From the NCBI GenBank assembly GCA_945952175.1, contig CAMFHW010000069.1, positions 1-12,287 of the forward strand: a stretch of 12,287 nt of DNA. The letters are read 5' to 3'. The position numbers and the translations under genes were made by a program. This DNA is from an uncultured Phenylobacterium sp. Its GTDB lineage: Bacteria > Pseudomonadota > Alphaproteobacteria > Caulobacterales > Caulobacteraceae. Below, one piece after another: positions 7,270 through 12,287 of this stretch. Below the pieces are notes generated by a model. That model saw nothing but the letters and a program-made list of their open reading frames with translations, had not been told where the DNA came from and made no database searches. How positions within the stretch are numbered: the stretch's first letter is position 1; the number at the start of each line of letters is the position of its first letter.

Positions 7270-7695
7270 ATGCACAGCGACGTCTACGACACCCCCTCGA
7301 CGCTCTCGGCCGGCCTGCGTTGCCGCTGCCCGCGCTGTGGCGAGGGCAAGCTGTTCGGCGGCTTCCTCAAGCTCGCCCCGGCCTGCGACCGCTGCGGCCT
7401 CGACTTCTCGTTCGCCGACCCGGCAGACGGCCCGGCCTTCTTCGTGATGAGCGGCGTCGGCATCCTGGTCATCGGGGTCTGGGCCTGGGCGACGGTCGGC
7501 CTCGACCCGCCGCTGTCGGTGCATTTCGCCACGGTCTTCCCCGCCCTCATCGGCGGCTGCCTGGGCAGCCTGCGCCCGATGAAGGCCTGGCTGGTCGACG
7601 AGCAGTACGTCCACAAGGCCGAGGAGGCCCGCTGGGACAGCATCGGCGGCCACGGCGAGGGCCATTGGGCCTGGGACCGCCGCCGCGGCTATTAA
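7270..7695 (+). CDS. DUF983 family zinc-ribbon membrane protein
   Basis: A 141-residue protein of the DUF983 family. The N-terminal part holds a four-cysteine zinc-ribbon-like motif: CPRC (Cys20/Cys23) and CDRC (Cys39/Cys42). It is followed by the family signature GLDFSFADPADGPAFF. Two hydrophobic segments follow, near 57-78 (FFVMSGVGILVIGVWAWATV) and 86-103. The tail is charged and aromatic. The cytoplasmic ribbon with a short membrane hairpin is typical; the function of the family is not established. The ATG at 7270 has GGAAGG nine bases upstream. Transcription diverges from the MocR gene across shared repeats, so it is the best candidate target of that regulator. Its TAA stop is part of the TTAA box of the next gene. 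Confidence 0.9.
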   Translation: MHSDVYDTPSTLSAGLRCRCPRCGEGKLFGGFLKLAPACDRCGLDFSFADPADGPAFFVMSGVGILVIGVWAWATVGLDPPLSVHFATVFPALIGGCLGSLRPMKAWLVDEQYVHKAEEARWDSIGGHGEGHWAWDRRRGY

Positions 7696-7705
7696 TCGCC
7701 GTTAA
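7692..7705 (+). promoter_or_regulatory. TTAA-N6-TTAA box, unit A
   Basis: TTAATCGCCGTTAA overlaps the DUF983 stop codon and lies 120 bases before the first PEPxxWA-CTERM start. The equivalent place in the second unit carries TTAACCGTCGTTAA. Conservation of both half-sites and their spacing suggests a protein binding site or part of a promoter. The spacing is one base shorter than the CtrA consensus TTAA-N7-TTAA. Confidence 0.4.
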
Positions 7706-7824
7706 AGTTTTTCGGCCGGCGCGTGGCCCGCTTCGCCCGCGCTTTGCGCCTCTCCTTCGACACCCGGATGTCCCGGGGGGCCGGGCCGCGTGGTCCGGCG
7801 GGGGTTTGCGAAGGAGACTTGCGT
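7706..7824 (+). promoter_or_regulatory. Conserved structured leader, copy A
   Basis: This leader matches 9003-9122 closely. The block 7719-7754 differs from 9016-9051 at one position, and 7771-7807 equals 9069-9105 exactly (37 bases). It folds into two hairpins: CCCGG/CCGGG with a 5-base loop (7763-7777), and an 8-bp stem GCCGGGCC/GGTCCGGC with one G-U pair and loop GCGT (7780-7799). AAGGAGA (7811-7817) then sits 7 bases before ATG. The structure abuts the ribosome site, so a translational or stability control element is plausible. No named riboswitch is recognised. Confidence 0.6.
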
Positions 7825-8862
7825 ATGTGGAAGAAGGATTACCTGGCCGGGGCCGCGCTCTGCGCGATCCTGGCCTCCGGCCAGGCCCACGCGGCCGACC
7901 CGATCGTGATCTACGCGCCGACGTCGGACATCAGCGTCAACACCATGGCCCACCAGGGGCCCTACGTCGCCGGCTCGAACGTCAACAACACCAACGGGAC
8001 GCAGACCTATCTCAACATCGGGTCGGGCGGCTCGGCGAGCTCGTCGGGGTCCCTGGCCGGCGTGACGGGCGACGCCTACATCCCCGGCAATTCCGGCGAC
8101 AAGCCGATCACGTCCACCGCCCACGGGTCCGCCAGCCTGGCCGACGGCACGATGAAGGCCTCGGTCTTCACCACCGGCCCGGACAACTTCGGCACGCCGG
8201 GCGGCGACGTTTCGACCAAGATCGCCGACACCCTCTATTTCCACAACACCACCGCGGGCGCCCTGGCGCTCGGCCTGACCTTCACCTTCGAGGGGAGCGT
8301 GACCACCCAGACGCCGCTCAGCGCCTCCAGCAGCGGCTATGGCAGCCTCATCGTGGCCGGCTGCGGCTCGTGCGGCGACCTGCGTTTCGCGGCCGACGGC
8401 GCCGGCGTCGGGGACCAGGTCTCGGCCTTCTGGAACGACCTCGACGGCGTCTACAACATCGCCTCCTGGGGCGGCCTGGTCCCGGTGTTCGGCGATTCAA
8501 GCCACTGGCACACCGAGTCCTTCGGCGACATCGGCGCCCTGATCTCGACGACCATCCTGATCCCCGCCGGCGAATCCACCATGGGTCTCCAGGCCCTGCT
8601 GAATGTGAGCTGCCGCAGCGGCGACAGCTGCGACTTCGGGCACACGGCGAAGTTCGGCTTCGGCGCCCTGCCCACCGGCCTCAGCTTCACCTCCGCCTCG
8701 GGCCTCTTCCTGTCGTCGATGGCCGGTCCGGTCGATCCGGGCGGCGGCGGCCCGATCGGTGGCGGCGGCGTTCCCGAGCCCGCCACCTGGGCGATGATGA
8801 TCCTGGGCTTCGGCCTGGTCGGCGGTGCGGTCCGCGCCCGCCGGCGCGCCCTCCTCGTCTGA
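7825..8862 (+). CDS. PEPxxWA-CTERM sorting-domain protein 1
   Basis: A 345-residue exported protein. The start ATG at 7825 follows AAGGAGA. A signal peptide occupies about residues 1-23 (MWKKDYLAGAALCAILASGQ, then AHA before the likely cleavage). The body is rich in Gly, Ser, Thr and Asn with alternating beta-type segments; it has no recognised catalytic motif and contains four cysteines in pairs (CGSCG, CRSGDSC) that could form disulfides. A glycine-rich linker precedes the C-terminal tripartite signal: VPEPATWAMM (from residue 316), a hydrophobic helix (ILGFGLVGG) and an arginine cluster (RARRR). Such proteins are recognised by an exosortase, cut near PEP and released or linked at the surface, often with exopolysaccharide. 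The molecular role is unknown. It is the first of a tandem pair with the gene at 9123. Confidence 0.92.
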   Translation: MWKKDYLAGAALCAILASGQAHAADPIVIYAPTSDISVNTMAHQGPYVAGSNVNNTNGTQTYLNIGSGGSASSSGSLAGVTGDAYIPGNSGDKPITSTAHGSASLADGTMKASVFTTGPDNFGTPGGDVSTKIADTLYFHNTTAGALALGLTFTFEGSVTTQTPLSASSSGYGSLIVAGCGSCGDLRFAADGAGVGDQVSAFWNDLDGVYNIASWGGLVPVFGDSSHWHTESFGDIGALISTTILIPAGESTMGLQALLNVSCRSGDSCDFGHTAKFGFGALPTGLSFTSASGLFLSSMAGPVDPGGGGPIGGGGVPEPATWAMMILGFGLVGGAVRARRRALLV

Positions 8863-8870
8863 ATTCCGAC

Positions 8871-8897
8871 CGGCCGCGGTCTTGGGGGCCGCGGCCG
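8871..8897 (+). terminator. Hairpin after PEPxxWA-CTERM gene 1
   Basis: CGGCCGCGG (8871-8879) pairs perfectly with CCGCGGCCG (8889-8897) across a 9-base loop, beginning 8 bases after the stop codon. No T-run follows, so factor-independent termination is doubtful, but it is placed as a 3' end stem. A related, less perfect stem follows the second gene (9884-9909). Confidence 0.5.
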
Positions 8898-8901
8898 TTG
8901 C

Positions 8902-8932
8902 GACGGCGCATCCGCAAGCCGGCTGCGCCGTC
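8902..8932. repeat. Second downstream hairpin
   Basis: GACGGCGCA (8902-8910) and TGCGCCGTC (8924-8932) form a perfect 9-bp stem with a 13-base loop. It sits between two stems that have counterparts in unit B, but this one has no counterpart there. Confidence 0.5.
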
Positions 8933-8940
8933 GGTCGCGT

Positions 8941-8973
8941 CAGGGCGCCGCTCCACCCCGCGGCGGCGCCCTG
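8941..8973. repeat. Third downstream hairpin, family shared with 10064-10101
   Basis: CAGGGCGCCGC (8941-8951) pairs with GCGGCGCCCTG (8963-8973), an 11-bp perfect stem with an 11-base loop. The outer sequence, including the following GCCGCA, recurs at 10064-10107, where the stem is 15 bp. The two copies mark the downstream edges of the two PEPxxWA-CTERM units. Confidence 0.65.
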
Positions 8974-8988
8974 GCCGCATCCCGATCA

Positions 8989-9002
8989 TTAACCGTCGTT
9001 AA
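8989..9002 (+). promoter_or_regulatory. TTAA-N6-TTAA box, unit B
   Basis: TTAACCGTCGTTAA, with dyad TTAAC-N4-GTTAA, lies 120 bases before the second PEPxxWA-CTERM start and corresponds to 7692-7705. Half-sites and spacing are kept while the inner bases differ. Confidence 0.4.
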
Positions 9003-9122
9003 AAATATCTTGCCCGCGCGTGGCCCGCTTTGCCCGCGCTTTGCGCCTCTCTTTCCGAACCCCGGATCTCCCGGGGGGCCGGGCCGCGTGGTCCGGCGGG
9101 GGTTTACGAAGGAGATTTGCGT
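9003..9122 (+). promoter_or_regulatory. Conserved structured leader, copy B
   Basis: Counterpart of 7706-7824. The first hairpin here is one pair longer (CCCCGG 9060-9065 with CCGGGG 9071-9076, loop ATCTC). The second is identical to copy A (GCCGGGCC 9078-9085, loop GCGT, GGTCCGGC 9090-9097). AAGGAGA (9109-9115) precedes the ATG by 7 bases. The repeated words GCTTTGC at 9027-9033 and 9038-9044 are spaced 11 bp. Loop differences with kept stems agree with selection on structure, but two copies are too few to prove it. Confidence 0.6.
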
Positions 9123-9875
9123 ATGTGGAACAAAGCTTACGTCGCCGGGGCCGCGCTCGCCGCCCTCATGGCGGCCTCCTCTTCCGCGCAGGCGACGGTC
9201 TACAGCCTCTCGGGCGACTGGAGCGATTCCGCCAATCCGAGCGGCGCCTGGTCCTACGGAACCGGTCTCACGCACCATCCGCAGCCGGTCACCGCCAACA
9301 CCCTGAACGGCGCCGCGGGCAACGGCTTCTGGGGCGCGGGCTCCGACTTCTACAGCTCGCCCTTCACCTTGAAGACCACGGCCAACGGCGCCTCGACCGG
9401 CGCCTACACCAACAACGACTTCCTGGCCGGGGACGTGCTGGTCCACTCGGCCAATGACGGGTCGACCTTCGTCATCGCCTGGACCGCGCCGGCCGCCGGC
9501 CAGATCGCGCTCGCCAGCTCTGTCTGGTACGCGCATTCGATCGTCGCGCGCTCGGACGAGGTCGCGGCCTTCCTGAACAGCGCCCTGCTGGGCAGCGCGA
9601 CCGTGACCAACGGGATCGACCGCGCCAGCCGGCTCAACCTCGCGAGCGGGATCTACACCGTCGCGGCCGGTGACGTCCTAACGTTCGATTTCACCAAGAC
9701 CGCCGGCCAGACCTTCGGCTCGATGGCCGGCATCGACGCGACCATCGACTTCACGCCCAGCACGATCGGCGGTGGCGGCGGCGTCCCCGAGCCCGCCACC
9801 TGGGCGATGATGATCCTGGGCTTCGGTCTGGTCGGCGGCATGACCCGATCCCGCCGTCGCGCGTTGTCAGTCTGA
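9123..9875 (+). CDS. PEPxxWA-CTERM sorting-domain protein 2
   Basis: A 250-residue exported protein starting MWNKAYVAGAALAALMAASS, with a signal peptide ending near AQA (about residue 23). The body is predicted to be a beta-sandwich: repeated strands such as DVLVHSANDGSTFVIAW, FLNSALLGSATVTN and DVLTFDFTKTAG, like small carbohydrate-binding or jelly-roll PEP-CTERM proteins. No catalytic motif is seen. The tail VPEPATWAMM (from residue 221), hydrophobic helix and RSRRR cluster match protein 1 almost exactly, also at DNA level, whereas the bodies share no obvious similarity. The start has the same AAGGAGA leader as gene 1. It contains no cysteine. It is likely exported and processed by an exosortase encoded elsewhere; function unknown. 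It converges with the kinase gene at 10080. Confidence 0.92.
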   Translation: MWNKAYVAGAALAALMAASSSAQATVYSLSGDWSDSANPSGAWSYGTGLTHHPQPVTANTLNGAAGNGFWGAGSDFYSSPFTLKTTANGASTGAYTNNDFLAGDVLVHSANDGSTFVIAWTAPAAGQIALASSVWYAHSIVARSDEVAAFLNSALLGSATVTNGIDRASRLNLASGIYTVAAGDVLTFDFTKTAGQTFGSMAGIDATIDFTPSTIGGGGGVPEPATWAMMILGFGLVGGMTRSRRRALSV

Positions 9876-9883
9876 GCCCGGAT

Positions 9884-9909
9884 CGGCCGCGGTTGGGGGA
9901 TCGTGGCCG
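9884..9909 (+). terminator. Hairpin after PEPxxWA-CTERM gene 2
   Basis: CGGCCGCG (9884-9891) pairs with CGTGGCCG (9902-9909) with one G-U pair and a 10-base loop, starting 8 bases after the stop codon. The left arm is the same word as the stem after gene 1 (8871-8879) at the same distance from the stop, pointing to shared origin. There is no T-run. Confidence 0.45.
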
Positions 9910-9923
9910 GTGCGGTGACGCCC

Positions 9924-9974
9924 CAGAGCGTGTCAGCCGAAAGTGTGAGCGGTTTCGGCGCCCGACACGCTCTG
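9924..9974. repeat. Nested palindromic intergenic repeat
   Basis: Outer arms CAGAGCGTGTC (9924-9934) and GACACGCTCTG (9964-9974) match perfectly. Inside, GCCGAAA (9936-9942) pairs with TTTCGGC (9953-9959). This two-tier AGAGCGTGTC ... GACACGCTCT design resembles a widespread small intergenic repeat of Alphaproteobacteria. It is absent from the corresponding place in unit A. Confidence 0.7.
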
Positions 9975-9986
9975 AGCTATGAACGA

Positions 9987-10034
9987 GAGCCCTTTCCAAC
10001 GGGTCGGATGAGTCCATCCGACCCTAAAGGGCTC
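9987..10034. repeat. Long bulged stem repeat
   Basis: The outer stem GAGCCCTTT (9987-9995) with AAAGGGCTC (10026-10034) encloses the inner stem GGGTCGGATG (10001-10010) with CATCCGACCC (10015-10024), loop AGTC. The interior bulges are CCAAC and a single T. It has 19 pairs in all and is probably a second, distinct dispersed repeat family placed next to 9924-9974. Confidence 0.7.
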
Positions 10035-10063
10035 ACGGATGCCGTTCACGTCGCCGCGCGAGC

Positions 10064-10101
10064 CAGGGCGCCGCCTCCATCAGCCCGGAGGCGGCGCCCT
10101 G
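10064..10101. terminator. Long hairpin between convergent genes, overlapping the kinase stop
   Basis: CAGGGCGCCGCCTCC (10064-10078) pairs perfectly with GGAGGCGGCGCCCTG (10087-10101), a 15-bp stem with an 8-base loop. The kinase gene's TGA (10082-10080) lies at the loop edge, so one arm encodes the kinase C-terminus. It is placed to end transcripts from both sides, though no T-run follows. It is related to 8941-8973. Confidence 0.6.
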
Positions 10102-12287
10102 GCCGCAGTCTTCCCCCGGCAATACCTGGCCTCCGCCTCGCGCAGCAGTTTCAGCGAGCTGCCGTCGTCCAGCGCCGCATGGCGGCCGGAGCGGCGCAGG
10201 GCCGCGAACACCGCCTCGCCCTCGTCATATCGCGCGCAAGCCGTGGCGACCCGCCCGGCCTGGGCCTCGATGTCGCCCAGGGCGCTCAGCGCCACGGCGT
10301 AGTCCCGGGCGTGCATCGTCACCTGCGGCGCGCGCAGCATCCGCGCGCGGCGCGCCTCCACCGTCCGCGCGAGGATCGGGATCGCCTCAAGTGGCCGCCC
10401 CAGGGCCGCGAAGGTCTGGGCCTGGGCGTCGTCCAGCATTTCCGAGGCCCGCGCGGCGTCCACGTCGGCGGGGTCGAACTGCGCGATCGCGCGGGCCTCG
10501 GCCACCCCCCGGGCCAGGATCGGCGCCGCCTCGGCCGCGCGGTTCACGTCCACCAGGGTCAGGCCCAGCGCCCAGCGCGAACGGGGCAGGAGCCGCGTCA
10601 CCCGCGGATCGTCCGGCCAGCGCCGCGCCGCCTCTTCCAGGATCGCCATGCGCCGGCGATAGGGTGCGACCGCCTCGGCCGGCCGCCCGGCGTAATAGGT
10701 CGTCTCGGCCAACAGGTCCTGCAGGTTGGCCTCGCGGATCATGGCGTCCCGCGCCTGCGGCGGCCGCGACGCGGCCAGCCCCTGCCGCGCCGCCGCCAGC
10801 GACTCGTCGTAGCGCCCCTGCCATTGGCGCAGCGCCGCCATCTCGGCGTACCAGTCGCCCTGCAGCGCCGCGATCGGCGCGTCCGGATCGAAGATCAGCG
10901 TCCGGGCGTCGGCCAGCAGCCGCTCGGTGGCCGGGAAGTCGTTGTCGACCATCACCACCAGATGCGCCTGGTCCAGCCGGGTCTGGGCCCGCAGCCTGCG
11001 CCCCTCCGCGCCCGGCAGGCCCATGGCCAGGTCGTAGGCGGTGGCCAGGTTGCGCTTGGCTTGGTCGGTCTGGCCCAGGTTCGGCCGTCCCGGCATGCCC
11101 TGGCGTTCGGCGAGCAGCAGCAGGCCCCGCGTCGATTCCGCCCGCACCCCGTCCGGCGCGCCCGGGCTGCGGGCCAGCCGGTCGAGGTAGGACTGCGAGA
11201 CCTGCGCCACCTCGGCGCGCAGGGCCAGAGACCGCGGCTGGCGCTCCAGCCGGTCGCCCAGGTCGAACAGCAGGTAGCGCGCCGCCCCGTGCACCTGGTC
11301 GAACCGCGCCCGGGCCTCGGCCTGGGCCCGTTCGGCGCGGACATAGCTGATCGTCGCCACCACGCTCGTCGCCGACAGGGCGACGATCGCCGCCGTCGTC
11401 ATGGCCACGCCCCAGCGGTGACGGCCGATGAACTTGCCCGCCCGGTAGCCTAGGCCCTCCGCCGACCGCGCCGCCACCGGCAGCTGGTCGCGCCAGCGGC
11501 CCAAGTCGGCGATCAGGGCGCCGACGTCGCCATAGCGCTCGCCCGGCTGCGCCGCCCGCGCCTTGGCGGCGATGGCCTTCAGGTCGGCGTCCCGCGTCCC
11601 CGCGACCAGCCCCTCCAGCACCAGGCCCAGGGCATAGATGTCGTCGGCCACCACCGGGGCGGCCCCCGCCAGCCGCTCGGGGCTCGCATAGTCGCGGGTC
11701 ATGGGCTGCAGGCCCTCGGCCTCCTCCCCCAGCAGCCGGGCGATGCCGAAGTCCAGCAGCCGCACCCGCCCCGCCCCGTCCACCAGGATGTTCGACGGCT
11801 TCAGGTCGGCGTGCACCACCAGGTGCGCGTGGGCGAACTGCGCCGCCTCCGCCGCCTGCACGAACAGCGCGACCCGGGCGCGCTCGGCCAGGCCCTCCGC
11901 GGCCTCGTCGATCGGCCGGCCGTCGACATATTCCATCACCAGATAGGGCGCGCCGTCATCCAGCACGCCGCCGTCGATCAGCCGGGCGATATTGGGATGT
12001 TCCAGCCGCGCCAGAATCCGCCGCTCCTCGGCGAACCGACCGGCCGCCAGCCCGGCCAGGTGTCCGTGCACCAGCTTGATCGCCACCGCCTGCTCGAACA
12101 GGCCGTCGGCGCGCTCGGCCTTCCACACCTGGCCCATGCCGCCCTCGCCGATCAGGGCGGTCAGGCGAAACGGCCCCACCTGTTCCGGCGGCGGCCGGGC
12201 GGGGCGGCGCTCGGCGGCGAAGTCGGTGGGCATGGCGCGCCGCGCGCCGGCGGCGCTGCGCTCCAGGGCGGAGATCCTCGCCACGAC
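10080..12287 (-). CDS. Membrane-anchored Ser/Thr protein kinase with TPR-like tail (start at or beyond edge)
   Basis: A bacterial Hanks-type kinase of at least 734 residues (numbered from a GTG at 12284). The frame is open to the window edge, so the true start may lie outside. Kinase domain about 37-268: glycine loop GEGGMGQV, Lys70 in VAIK, catalytic loop HADLKPSN (Asp160, Asn165), DFG (178-180) and SPE (201-203). HRD is replaced by HAD, making it a non-RD kinase. The C-lobe after SPE is short. A transmembrane helix follows near 291-313 (AMTTAAIVALSATSVVATIS). The rest (about 320-734) is helical with TPR-like repeats such as GRYDESLAAARQGL and GRPAEAVAPYRRRM, probably exported and protein-binding. 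It would sense partners outside and phosphorylate Ser/Thr inside; substrates are unknown. It converges with PEPxxWA-CTERM gene 2, and its last residues (AARAPPPG) come from a palindrome. Confidence 0.9.
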   Translation of the reverse strand, partial: VVARISALERSAAGARRAMPTDFAAERRPARPPPEQVGPFRLTALIGEGGMGQVWKAERADGLFEQAVAIKLVHGHLAGLAAGRFAEERRILARLEHPNIARLIDGGVLDDGAPYLVMEYVDGRPIDEAAEGLAERARVALFVQAAEAAQFAHAHLVVHADLKPSNILVDGAGRVRLLDFGIARLLGEEAEGLQPMTRDYASPERLAGAAPVVADDIYALGLVLEGLVAGTRDADLKAIAAKARAAQPGERYGDVGALIADLGRWRDQLPVAARSAEGLGYRAGKFIGRHRWGVAMTTAAIVALSATSVVATISYVRAERAQAEARARFDQVHGAARYLLFDLGDRLERQPRSLALRAEVAQVSQSYLDRLARSPGAPDGVRAESTRGLLLLAERQGMPGRPNLGQTDQAKRNLATAYDLAMGLPGAEGRRLRAQTRLDQAHLVVMVDNDFPATERLLADARTLIFDPDAPIAALQGDWYAEMAALRQWQGRYDESLAAARQGLAASRPPQARDAMIREANLQDLLAETTYYAGRPAEAVAPYRRRMAILEEAARRWPDDPRVTRLLPRSRWALGLTLVDVNRAAEAAPILARGVAEARAIAQFDPADVDAARASEMLDDAQAQTFAALGRPLEAIPILARTVEARRARMLRAPQVTMHARDYAVALSALGDIEAQAGRVATACARYDEGEAVFAALRRSGRHAALDDGSSLKLLREAEARYCRGKTAARAPPPG

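Noticed and set aside
7207..7665. N-terminal extension of the MocR gene up to 7665
   Set aside because: The extension is antisense to the DUF983 gene and crosses the operator region; the winged helix starts right after the ATG at 7206.
7719..7754. Possible sigma-54 promoter (TGGCCCGCTTTGC) in the PEP-CTERM leaders, as known for some exosortase systems
   Set aside because: The GG and GC elements are separated by 8 bases instead of the required 10, and the other TTTGC is too far away.
8871..8973. CRISPR-like or intrinsic terminator array
   Set aside because: The three stems differ in sequence, there are no equal spacers and no T-runs; they are separate palindromes.
7692..9002. CtrA binding sites
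   Set aside because: The half-sites are separated by 6 bases, not 7. I keep them as an unassigned conserved box.

Overview
The window is GC-rich DNA with the codon bias of an alphaproteobacterium. The gene content fits Caulobacterales (Caulobacter/Phenylobacterium-like): a GAF-containing EI-Ntr, a RodZ-type protein beside it, PEPxxWA-CTERM proteins, a TPR-tailed Ser/Thr kinase and REP-like palindromes typical of the class. The taxonomic call is inference from families and style, not from a marker gene.

Layout. (1) Positions 2-208: C-terminal end of an LprI/DUF1311-like protein. (2) 209-404: a compact palindromic array, two inverted copies of a REP-like element flanking a different hairpin. 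(3) 405-5757, all on the minus strand, in transcription order HxlR regulator, secreted metallophosphoesterase, ptsP (EI-Ntr), RodZ-like morphogenesis protein. (4) 5830-7206, minus: a MocR-type regulator (winged helix fused to a PLP aminotransferase fold), divergent from a small zinc-ribbon DUF983 membrane protein (7270-7695, plus). The 63-bp divergent region carries three copies of an 8-bp site. (5) 7692-10101: two PEPxxWA-CTERM genes in tandem, each in a similar non-coding frame: a TTAA-N6-TTAA box, a nearly identical leader of about 130 nt with two hairpins, and downstream palindromes. The protein ends are conserved and the bodies are not. (6) 10080-12287, minus: a membrane-anchored Ser/Thr kinase with a TPR-like tail, convergent with the second PEP-CTERM gene. 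Its stop codon lies in the loop of the last palindrome.

How the genes may work together. PtsP feeds the nitrogen phosphotransferase system, which in Caulobacter links glutamine status to (p)ppGpp; RodZ links MreB to wall growth. Their co-orientation is suggestive only. The MocR protein probably binds the repeats between itself and the DUF983 gene and so may control both. The two PEPxxWA-CTERM proteins would be exported and processed by an exosortase that is not in this window.

Most interesting: the paired PEPxxWA-CTERM cassettes with a shared structured leader (a candidate cis-regulatory RNA), and the MocR/DUF983 divergent unit with regularly spaced operators. I see no CRISPR, tRNA, rRNA, phage or insertion-sequence gene. 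No gene-free stretch reaches 300 bases.
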